NCBI GenBank assembly: GCA_034189725.1
Contig: JAXHUK010000037.1
Location: forward strand, 1 to 15,176
Origin: JAXHUK01 sp034189725
Lineage (GTDB): Bacteria; Chloroflexota; Dehalococcoidia; SZUA-161
DNA length: 15,176 nt
Direction of reading: 5' to 3'
Positions 6,390 to 12,419 of this stretch are shown here, piece by piece (positions within the stretch are counted from its first letter, which is position 1; every line of letters begins with the position of its first letter). The translations under genes were made by a program, and so were the position numbers. The notes under the pieces were generated by a model. The model did no database searches and was not told the origin of the DNA. It was given only the letters and a program-made list of their open reading frames with translations.

Positions 6390-7934
6390 TTAGTGCTTAA
6401 AATGGCGGACGCCGGTAAACACCATAGCGACATTATACTTATTGGCCATAGCTATCGCTTCCTCGTCCCTGATCGAGCCTCCTGGCTGGATAATAGCAGT
6501 TACGCCACCTTTCGCTGCTCGCTCGACTCCATCCGGGAAGGGGAAGAAGGCGTCCGAGCCAAGCACGCTTCCCTTACTGCGCTCGCCTGCCTTTTCCAGG
6601 GCAATTCCCACACTGGTCACTCTGTTGGGTTGCCCGGCACCCATCCCCAGAATCATAGAGCCCTTCACCAGCACAATGGCGTTTGACTTCACATGCTTGG
6701 CTGCTTTCCAGGCAAAAAGCAGATCCTTCAACTCCTCATCAGTGGGTGCACGATCGGTCACCGTGCGCAAACTCAGGCCACTATCGGTTAGAGCATCCGA
6801 CGTCTGGACAAGCAATCCCCCACCAACACGGCGGAAATCCAGCGTAGCCGAAGTCTCTTTGCCAGCTCCGGCTGATGGCGATTCCACGGTGAGAATACGA
6901 ATATCCTTCTTTTGTTTGAGTAATTCCAGGGCATCATCATCATATGCAGGAGCAATGATCACCTCATAGAATGTTTTCGACATCTCCTGAGCGGTGGCAA
7001 GGTCCACCGGCCTGTTCAGTGCCACTATACCGCCAAATGCTGAGACGGTATCGCCGGAAAAAGCGCATGTATAGGCTTCAGTAAGATCAGGTTTTGACGC
7101 CAGACCGCAGGGATTGGTATGCTTGATAACAGCCACTGCAGGCTCCTCGAAATCGTTGGCCGCATTCCAGGCGGCGTCGGAATCAAGGATGTTATTGAAC
7201 GAAAGTTCCTTGCCCGATAGTTGCGTCGCCGATCCTATTCCACCAGCCTTACCTCCCGCAACCTCCTCGATATAAAAAGCAGCGCCCTGGTGAGGATTCT
7301 CGCCGTAACGCAGATCGAACCTCTTTTTCAGAGCAACCGTCATCTCATCGGCAAATCCCTTTTCATCCTTGCGCAGGTACTGAGCGATAGCGGTATCATA
7401 GGCAGCCACATGCTGGAATGCCTTCTGTGCTAACTTCTTGCGCTCATCCATACCTACGTTGCCCTTTTGAAGTTGCTCCAGCACAAGCTCATAGTCCGCG
7501 GGGTCAACGACCACCAGAACATCGGGGAAATTCTTGGCCGCAGCACGAATCATGGTAGGGCCACCGATGTCGATATTCTCCAGTGCCTCATCTAAACCCA
7601 CATCCGGTTTGGCCACGGTCTCCCGAAAAGGATAGAGGTTCACCACCACCATATCGATGAGACCCATCTTATTCTGGTCAAGCTCAGCCATATGGGCACT
7701 GAGACCTCGCTTGGCCAGAATCCCGCCATGTACCGCAGGATGCAGCGTTTTTACCCTGCCATCCAGTATCTCTGGAAATCCTGTCAAATCGCTGACACTC
7801 TTTACCGGTACCCCCGCCTCCACAAGCGCCTTCTTGGTGCCACCGGTGCTGAATATCTCGCAGCCAAGACCCTCGAGGCCACGAGCGAAATCTACCAAAC
7901 CAGCCTTATTCGAAACACTTAAAATAGCACGCAT
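6390..7934 (-). CDS. purH: Bifunctional AICAR transformylase/IMP cyclohydrolase PurH
   Basis: PurH catalyses the last two steps of IMP synthesis in the cytoplasm: formylation of AICAR with 10-formyl-THF, then ring closure. At 514 residues it is full length. The N-terminal IMP cyclohydrolase domain (about 1-150) shows SVSNK, STGGT (29-33), DGRVKTLHPAVHGG (58-71) and the IDIGGPTMIRAAAKN block (121-135). The C-terminal AICARFT domain shows RYGENPHQ (209-216) and the catalytic KHTNPCG with Lys271/His272. The protein ends in the expected TGVRHFKH. Start ATG 7934 is fixed by the strong ribosome site AAGGAGGG three bases upstream. It lies 254 bp downstream of purF on the same strand, with a repeat in the gap. 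No purine, THF or ZTP riboswitch could be recognised in its leader. Confidence 0.97.
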   Translation of the reverse strand: MRAILSVSNKAGLVDFARGLEGLGCEIFSTGGTKKALVEAGVPVKSVSDLTGFPEILDGRVKTLHPAVHGGILAKRGLSAHMAELDQNKMGLIDMVVVNLYPFRETVAKPDVGLDEALENIDIGGPTMIRAAAKNFPDVLVVVDPADYELVLEQLQKGNVGMDERKKLAQKAFQHVAAYDTAIAQYLRKDEKGFADEMTVALKKRFDLRYGENPHQGAAFYIEEVAGGKAGGIGSATQLSGKELSFNNILDSDAAWNAANDFEEPAVAVIKHTNPCGLASKPDLTEAYTCAFSGDTVSAFGGIVALNRPVDLATAQEMSKTFYEVIIAPAYDDDALELLKQKKDIRILTVESPSAGAGKETSATLDFRRVGGGLLVQTSDALTDSGLSLRTVTDRAPTDEELKDLLFAWKAAKHVKSNAIVLVKGSMILGMGAGQPNRVTSVGIALEKAGERSKGSVLGSDAFFPFPDGVERAAKGGVTAIIQPGGSIRDEEAIAMANKYNVAMVFTGVRHFKH

Positions 7935-7937
7935 AAA

Positions 7938-7945
7938 CCCTCCTT
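7938..7945 (-). promoter_or_regulatory. Strong ribosome binding site of purH
   Basis: On the minus strand AAGGAGGG stands three bases before the ATG. It is the only near-perfect Shine-Dalgarno seen in the window and settles the purH start. Confidence 0.8.
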
Positions 7946-8021
7946 GTTAGTTTTGCAAGTACTTTGACTCCACATTCTCTGCCGATATGGAGCACAACGT
8001 ACTTTTTTTCTTCTAATGAAA

Positions 8022-8079
8022 CCCCCAGTGAATTGGAGGGCTAAGTGGCATCATTAGCCCCCGAATTCATTCGGGGTTT
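8022..8079. repeat. 58 bp double-hairpin repeat, copy B (upstream of purH)
   Basis: It aligns without gaps to copy A. CCCCCA...TGGAGG (8022-8039) forms the left half, a 9 nt spacer of unrelated sequence follows, then the stem CCCCGAAT (8059-8066)/ATTCGGGG (8069-8076) with loop TC. The left stem has one non-Watson-Crick position. The GGGCTAA/TTAGCCC pairing (8038-8044 with 8054-8060) offers an alternative fold. It lies in the purF-purH gap and could modulate read-through. Confidence 0.75.
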
Positions 8080-8188
8080 ACATCATATCATTACAGCAGC
8101 TCACCTGCCATCCCCGATCACTCCGCGAAGCCAGGCTCAATCCGCCCACAAAAAGAAGCGAGGAAATCGAGGTCTGCGAAGGTCAACC

Positions 8189-9592
8189 TTACGAACAAAC
8201 TGCGTTGTGATGCGTCTCCAGTGCAAGCTTATCCATCTCAAGTTGAACCGCCACAGGATAATCCCCGGTAAAGCATGCGAGGCAAAAGTCCTCTTTGGGT
8301 AAATCCACAGCCTTGATTAAGCCATCCAGACTGAGGTAGCCTAAAGAATCGGCCCCTATGCATTGAGCTATCTCAGGAATCGTCTTTTGAGCAGCAATGA
8401 GTTCGGCCTTCGTGGCCATGTCGACACCAAAGAAACAGGGGTAACGAATCGGGGGCGCACAGATGCGCATGTGCACTTCGCTGGCACCCGCTCTATGCAG
8501 CAAGTTGATTACCTGCGGCGTGGTAGTACCACGAACAATGCTATCGTCGACTACAATAAGTCGTTTTCCTGCGAACACTTCGGGCATGGGGTTGAACTTC
8601 AGTTTGACACCGAGGTCACGCAACCTTTGATCCGGCTCAATAAATGTGCGTCCCACATAACGGTTCTTGAGCAAGCCCACGGAGAAAGGAATCCCGGAGG
8701 CTAATGAGTATCCGATACCGGCAGCCGTTGCCGAATCAGGAATACCTATTACCAGGTCAGCATCTACCGGATTCTCCAGTGCTAGCTGTACTCCCATCGC
8801 CTGACGTGTGAGGTAAAGACAGCGATCTCTGATCACACTATCGGGGCGAGCAAAGTAGATGAACTCAAATATACACAGCGCTTTCTTCTTTCCGCTTATT
8901 ACCTGCGCACTGTTAAGCCCGGATTTATTTATAAACACAACTTCACCAGGCTCGATCTCACGAAGAAACAGTGCCCCGAGATGATCCAGGGCACAGCTTT
9001 CCGATGCCAGAACCCAACCCCCGTTAATCGAACCCAGACTGAGTGGCCGTACGCCCATAGGGTCACGAACCCCAACCAACGTGTCCTTGGTCATGATTAC
9101 CAGGCTGTACGCACCCTCGAGCCTGAACATGGCATATTTTATCTTCTCGAGCAGATCTTTCCCTGGAGATGAGACAATGAGGTAGGCTATAACCTCGGAG
9201 TCTGTCGATGTAGAAAACTTGTAGCCCTTGGCTTCCAGTTCCCGTCGCAGGTATGCGGCATTGACAATGTTGCCGTTATGTGCCAGCGCCATCTCCCCAG
9301 AAGGATCGGATACAATTATTGGTTGTGCGTTAGCGGCACTACTCGACCCTGTTGTGGAATATCGATTATGTCCGATGGCAATGCTTCCGGTTAACCGGTC
9401 CAGGACCGGCCCGTTGAATACCTGGGCCACAAGCCCGGCCGCTGAGTGTAACCGAATGCGGCTTCCATCAGCAGTAGCTATACCCGAACTCTCCTGACCA
9501 CGGTGCTGCAAGGCGTAGAGACCAAAAAAGGCGAGGCTTGCTACTTCCTCACCCTCATCATATACGCCGAAAATGCCACATGACTCGTGCAA
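8189..9592 (-). CDS. purF: Amidophosphoribosyltransferase PurF (Fe-S, Bacillus type)
   Basis: PurF makes 5-phosphoribosylamine from PRPP and glutamine, the committed step of de novo purine synthesis. The 467 residues comprise an N-terminal class II glutaminase domain with nucleophile Cys5 (CGIFGVY), ALQHRGQES (27-35), RYSTTG (77-82) and HNGN (105-108). The phosphoribosyltransferase domain carries the PRPP loop VVDDSIVRGTTT (347-358). Cys240, Cys386, Cys437 and Cys440 match the four ligands of the 4Fe-4S cluster in the B. subtilis-type enzyme. The only in-frame start that keeps Cys5 near the N-terminus is TTG 9592; a TAA is five codons upstream. This gives a four-residue propeptide (MHES) to be removed, shorter than the 11 residues of B. 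subtilis. A consensus promoter lies just upstream. Confidence 0.96.
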   Translation of the reverse strand: MHESCGIFGVYDEGEEVASLAFFGLYALQHRGQESSGIATADGSRIRLHSAAGLVAQVFNGPVLDRLTGSIAIGHNRYSTTGSSSAANAQPIIVSDPSGEMALAHNGNIVNAAYLRRELEAKGYKFSTSTDSEVIAYLIVSSPGKDLLEKIKYAMFRLEGAYSLVIMTKDTLVGVRDPMGVRPLSLGSINGGWVLASESCALDHLGALFLREIEPGEVVFINKSGLNSAQVISGKKKALCIFEFIYFARPDSVIRDRCLYLTRQAMGVQLALENPVDADLVIGIPDSATAAGIGYSLASGIPFSVGLLKNRYVGRTFIEPDQRLRDLGVKLKFNPMPEVFAGKRLIVVDDSIVRGTTTPQVINLLHRAGASEVHMRICAPPIRYPCFFGVDMATKAELIAAQKTIPEIAQCIGADSLGYLSLDGLIKAVDLPKEDFCLACFTGDYPVAVQLEMDKLALETHHNAVCS

Positions 9593-9645
9593 AACAGCTC
9601 GCCTCGCTTAAAAAAAATCGCTGCCCCTTTGTTATCCCTAAGTTA

Positions 9646-9674
9646 ATTATATCCCCATATCACGCAGTGGTCAA
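9646..9674 (-). promoter_or_regulatory. Sigma70-type promoter of purF
   Basis: On the minus strand TTGACC (9674-9669), a 17 bp spacer and a perfect TATAAT (9651-9646) are seen. Transcription would begin near 9640, giving a leader of about 45-50 nt to the TTG start. Confidence 0.75.
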
Positions 9675-9696
9675 TCTCACTTTCCAGCGGAAAAGC

Positions 9697-9725
9697 TTGA
9701 CAATACCTTCACAGATACGTAAAGT
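9697..9725 (+). promoter_or_regulatory. Promoter of the MarC-family gene
   Basis: TTGACA at 9697-9702 and TAAAGT at 9720-9725 are separated by 17 bp, and the ATG is 60 bp downstream. It is divergent from the purF promoter, whose -35 is 22 bp away, so the two could share regulation. Confidence 0.6.
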
Positions 9726-9785
9726 GTAACCCTTGATACTGGTAACACTACTGAAAAACAAACCAGGACTGAAAACAATAAGCTA

Positions 9786-10391
9786 ATGGCTGCATTCCTT
9801 GCTATTCTTGAAGACATAGGCTTGAGCTTCATTACCATCTTCGTGGCTATCGATGCCGTGGGGATACTTCCCTTCATCCTCTCACTCACCCAGGACATTA
9901 CGCCCAATGAGCGATCGAAAGTGGTCCAGTATGCCCTGATCACCGCTTTCGTACTGGGACTGGTATTCATCGCTATCGGCAGGGGCGTATTCTTTCTACT
10001 GGGGATTGAAATGGCTGATTTTATGGTAGCTGGGGGATTAATTCTCATTGTGCTATCTATCAGACACCTGATGACAGGCAAGTTGGTGGAGCTACAGACG
10101 ACCTCATCGAAAGAGACGATGGGGATTGTGCCCATAGGAACCCCCCTGGTTGTTGGCCCGGCAGTCCTCACCACATTGCTCATTCTCACCGAGCGATATG
10201 CTCTACCCATCGTAGTGGGCTCGTTCGTTCTCAACCTGCTCTTCGCCTGGCTAGTCTTCGCCCAGGCGAATAGAGTAGCCCGCCTGCTGCGCGAGCCCGG
10301 GCTCAGGGCAACATCCCAAATTGCCAGTCTGCTCCTCGCAGCCATAGCAGTGATGATGATTCGTGAGGGCATTGCCGTGATACTAACGTAA
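9786..10391 (+). CDS. MarC-family integral membrane protein (UPF0056)
   Basis: MarC/YchE proteins are six-segment inner-membrane proteins of unclear function; the link to multiple antibiotic resistance suggested by the name has not held up. The 201 residues fit the family length. Hydrophobic stretches lie at about 4-34, 46-72, 76-96, 120-135, 138-160 and 179-200. Two family signatures are visible: the first-half DAVGILPFILSLT (23-35) and its second-half counterpart PIGTPLVVGPA (116-126), which reflect the internal two-fold repeat. Start ATG 9786 is preceded by only a weak Shine-Dalgarno but by a good promoter 60 bp upstream. It is transcribed away from purF and is 279 bp from the next gene, so it is probably monocistronic. 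Confidence 0.9.
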   Translation: MAAFLAILEDIGLSFITIFVAIDAVGILPFILSLTQDITPNERSKVVQYALITAFVLGLVFIAIGRGVFFLLGIEMADFMVAGGLILIVLSIRHLMTGKLVELQTTSSKETMGIVPIGTPLVVGPAVLTTLLILTERYALPIVVGSFVLNLLFAWLVFAQANRVARLLREPGLRATSQIASLLLAAIAVMMIREGIAVILT

Positions 10392-10434
10392 AGCGATATG
10401 CTGTATCGAAGATCAACTCAAGCGCCCCCATTTG

Positions 10435-10463
10435 TTGACATCCGAGCAGAATAGACGTAGAAT
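10435..10463 (+). promoter_or_regulatory. Consensus promoter upstream of the phosphoesterase gene
   Basis: TTGACA (10435-10440), a 17 bp spacer and TAGAAT (10458-10463) are present. Start of transcription near 10470 leaves a leader of about 200 nt before the ATG at 10671. The leader contains a 6 bp hairpin AAGGAC/GTCCTT (10534-10549) but no recognisable riboswitch. A small RNA from this promoter is possible. Confidence 0.65.
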
Positions 10464-10670
10464 ACAGGTTACCAATAGGGAGAGCACAGAGAAAAACAGG
10501 CGAATACAGCCGAATAAATGAAAGCGCTGAATAAAGGACAGCAGTCCTTAGTCACCATTACACCTCATATAGCATACCTGCATCATTCTCCCGTGAAGCA
10601 CCTGAATTCCACTTACACACCATGTTGCACTCAACAAACAGGTATGTCGCTATCGGCAAAGTAGGATAGT

Positions 10671-11213
10671 ATGATAACACGTATTGGCATTATCTCGGAC
10701 ACGCACATTCCTGAGGCAGCTAAAGTGCTTCCTCCGCAGATAGAGGATGCCTTCAAAGGAGTCGATCTCATTCTGCACGCTGGAGACCTGTACACTGTTT
10801 CAGTGCTGGATGAACTGGGACGGATAGCCCCGGTGTTCGCAGTCCTGGGTGACGACGACTATGGGTTCGATGACGAGCGGGTGAAGGAAATACAAACCCT
10901 GACCATCGAAGGCCTGGATATTTTCCTCATTCATTCGCACCAATTCTGGGCTGGTCACGTAATCGAATATCCTGACCAGCACGAACTCGAGAAGGCACCC
11001 GATATCGTTGTCCACGGGCACTCGCATTGGGACACTGTTCAAAAACGACGAGAATCCATTATGATCAACCCGGGAAGCCCAACCTTCCCTCGCTATAAAC
11101 AGGAGCTAGGTACCGTAGCAATTATCGACATCCACGCAGGCCAGGTCGATACCCAGATCATTCACCTCAATCATAAACAGAATAATCATCCCCGACACAG
11201 TCACCATAGATAA
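10671..11213 (+). CDS. YfcE/MJ0936-like metallophosphoesterase with His-rich tail
   Basis: A calcineurin-like phosphodiesterase of the YfcE family, 180 residues, probably cytoplasmic with two metal ions; the natural substrate is unknown for most members. Motifs in order are SDTH (Asp10, His12), AGDL with Asp39, GDDD (60-63) where the family usually has GNxD, IHSH (87-90) where HGH is usual, GHSH (116-119) and NPGS (133-136). The replacement of the catalytic Asn by Asp61 and the HSH variant are deviations that may alter activity or metal choice. The last 16 residues (165-180) contain six histidines, beyond the usual domain end. Start ATG 10671 follows AGGA with short spacing. It may be co-transcribed with the metallopeptidase gene 74 bp downstream. 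Confidence 0.88.
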   Translation: MITRIGIISDTHIPEAAKVLPPQIEDAFKGVDLILHAGDLYTVSVLDELGRIAPVFAVLGDDDYGFDDERVKEIQTLTIEGLDIFLIHSHQFWAGHVIEYPDQHELEKAPDIVVHGHSHWDTVQKRRESIMINPGSPTFPRYKQELGTVAIIDIHAGQVDTQIIHLNHKQNNHPRHSHHR

Positions 11214-11287
11214 CTAAGTGAACGATCACGGCTGCGCGTTTTCCTTCTCCCTTCATATAGTCTGTACCACACCTCCTGAGGTATTCT

Positions 11288-11749
11288 ATGTCAGAGCATC
11301 ATACCCCAAACGAAAGAGCTGCCACTCCGAGCCATCATGAAGCACAGGAACGTGCCGAAAGGCATCGGGAACGCTTCTATGAACTTGTCATCAAGACGAT
11401 CGATAATCTGCCCCCGGTATTTCAGGAGAAGCTGGATAACCTCGATGTGGTGATAGCCGATTGGCCTTCTCCCGTACAACTCGCCAAAGCAAAAATCAAC
11501 AACCGGTTTGGATTGCTCGGCCTCTATGAGGGTGTACCTCATACCAGGCGTGGGCGAAGCTATGGCATGGTATTACCCGACAAAATAACCATTTTCCGCA
11601 ATCCCATCGAAGCCCGCTGTCACTCATGGAGCGAGATCGAGCAAGAAATAGAGAGTGTCGTGTGGCATGAGATCGCCCATCACTTCGGCACCGATGAGAA
11701 AACACTGCGCACCATCGAAAGCAACCGGCGAAAACGAGACACTACGTGA
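11288..11749 (+). CDS. Zincin_1 (PF06262-type) small metallopeptidase
   Basis: A small zinc metallopeptidase-fold protein of unknown substrate, a family I know mainly from Actinobacteria and Chloroflexi. The 153 residues begin with a charged, His-rich extension (about 1-28). The conserved domain follows: LLGLYEGVP (76-84), YGMVLPDKITIFRNPIE (92-108) and the zinc site VWHEIAHHFGTDE with His127, Glu128 and His131. Asp136 is the likely third ligand of an HExxHxxGxxD minimal zincin. The family usually ends soon after this motif, as here. Start ATG 11288 has GAGG eight bases upstream. No signal peptide, so a cytoplasmic role is expected. It lies 74 bp after the phosphoesterase gene on the same strand. 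Confidence 0.87.
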   Translation: MSEHHTPNERAATPSHHEAQERAERHRERFYELVIKTIDNLPPVFQEKLDNLDVVIADWPSPVQLAKAKINNRFGLLGLYEGVPHTRRGRSYGMVLPDKITIFRNPIEARCHSWSEIEQEIESVVWHEIAHHFGTDEKTLRTIESNRRKRDTT

Positions 11750-11909
11750 ACTCTCTTCGAACCAGACATTCGACGTGTTCTACTTTGTAAAGAGGTTTGT
11801 GCTATATCCTTTTTCGTAAAGGGTGTCAGGGGAGTTTACAGGCTTGGGCAGTCACCCAACCGTAAGCTTCTTACACCTACCAGTGCGATCCAGACGTCCC
11901 CGACTTTGC

Positions 11910-11938
11910 TTGACAGAGATACTCGCTTTTGCTATCCT
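11910..11938 (+). promoter_or_regulatory. Promoter of the tRNA-Ala/tRNA-Arg operon
   Basis: TTGACA (11910-11915), a 17 bp spacer and TATCCT (11933-11938) place the transcription start near 11945, about 70 nt before the first tRNA. The rest of the stretch 11750-12016 holds no gene I can support, only a 5 bp hairpin TTGGG/CCCAA at 11844-11859. Confidence 0.65.
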
Positions 11939-12016
11939 CATGATGCCAGTGGCAAAAAAAAGCTGCTATTGCGGTGAGCAGCAAAACCAGCCTTCACCGT
12001 CACAGAACGGCGAATA

Positions 12017-12092
12017 GGGGATATAGCTCAACTGGGAGAGCGCTGCGTTCGCATCGCAGAGGTCGGGGGTTCGAATCCCCCTATCTCCACCA
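12017..12092 (+). tRNA. tRNA-Ala (anticodon CGC)
   Basis: A complete 76 nt cloverleaf. Acceptor arm GGGGATA pairs with TATCTCC (one G-U). The anticodon stem CTGCG/CGCAG encloses TTCGCAT with CGC at positions 34-36, reading the alanine codon GCG. The T arm is GGGGG-TTCGAAT-CCCCC. CCA is encoded (12090-12092). The next tRNA begins on the very next base. Confidence 0.95.
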
Positions 12093-12168
12093 GCCCCTGT
12101 AGCTCAGAGGATAGAGCAGCGGTTTCCTAAACCGCGTGTCGGGCGTTCGAGTCGCCCCAGGGGTACCA
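12093..12168 (+). tRNA. tRNA-Arg (anticodon CCT)
   Basis: A complete 76 nt cloverleaf. The acceptor arm GCCCCTG pairs with CAGGGGT (G-U at the first pair). The anticodon stem GCGGT/ACCGC encloses TTCCTAA, giving CCT, which reads AGG. The T arm is GGGCG-TTCGAGT-CGCCC. CCA is encoded. Its 3' half from the anticodon loop onward is duplicated at 14573-14616, so it appears to have served as an integration site. Confidence 0.95.
12124..12167 (+). repeat. Putative attachment site copy 1 (3' half of tRNA-Arg)
   Basis: These 44 bases, from the anticodon loop to the CC of CCA, match 14573-14616 at 41 of 44 positions, including a 29 bp identical block (12135-12163 and 14584-14612). Tyrosine-type integrases commonly use this part of tRNA genes as attB, leaving the gene intact and a 3' copy at the far end. 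Confidence 0.7.
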
Positions 12169-12408
12169 CTAAGATTGCCTCTTTTTCCTGTCGTCATAAC
12201 CTGAATGCGCACGAATTCAAGTTCATCGCACACTCCTTCATGTTCATGTAATCACATAAAGCAACAGACTACAATGGCTGTTCGACGCCGACAACCACCA
12301 CAGGAGTTCATTATTCAAGCCAGGATTCTTTAATATGGGTAATTGGAGTGAAGTACAGGTAACTTGACACGCATAGTTGCGTATGAAAAAATGTATACAA
12401 ACTATATA

Positions 12409-12413
12409 GGGAG
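12409..12413 (+). promoter_or_regulatory. Ribosome binding site of the S8 protease
   Basis: GGGAG stands six bases before GTG 12420, which supports this GTG over the later ATG at 12459. A TTGACA occurs at 12364-12369, but no properly spaced -10 box follows, so no promoter is claimed. The rest of 12169-12419 shows no other feature. Confidence 0.6.
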
Positions 12414-12419
12414 TGAAAC

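Noticed and set aside
7935..8188. Possible purine, THF or ZTP riboswitch upstream of purH
   Set aside because: None of the conserved cores of these riboswitches could be recognised; only the repeat hairpins are present.
8045..8302. 85-codon plus-strand frame in the purF-purH gap
   Set aside because: It starts inside the repeat and runs antisense into the 3' end of purF, with no family resemblance.
9677..10372. 231-codon minus-strand frame opposite the MarC-family gene
   Set aside because: It is antisense to a clear MarC-family protein and rich in Ser/Arg/Thr, as expected of a shadow of a hydrophobic gene.
11823..12017. 64-codon plus-strand frame with a CYCGE motif, or its short form from 11940
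   Set aside because: The short form would start at the promoter's transcription start and its stop overlaps the first base of tRNA-Ala. No ribosome site or homologous family is recognised; this is the tRNA leader.
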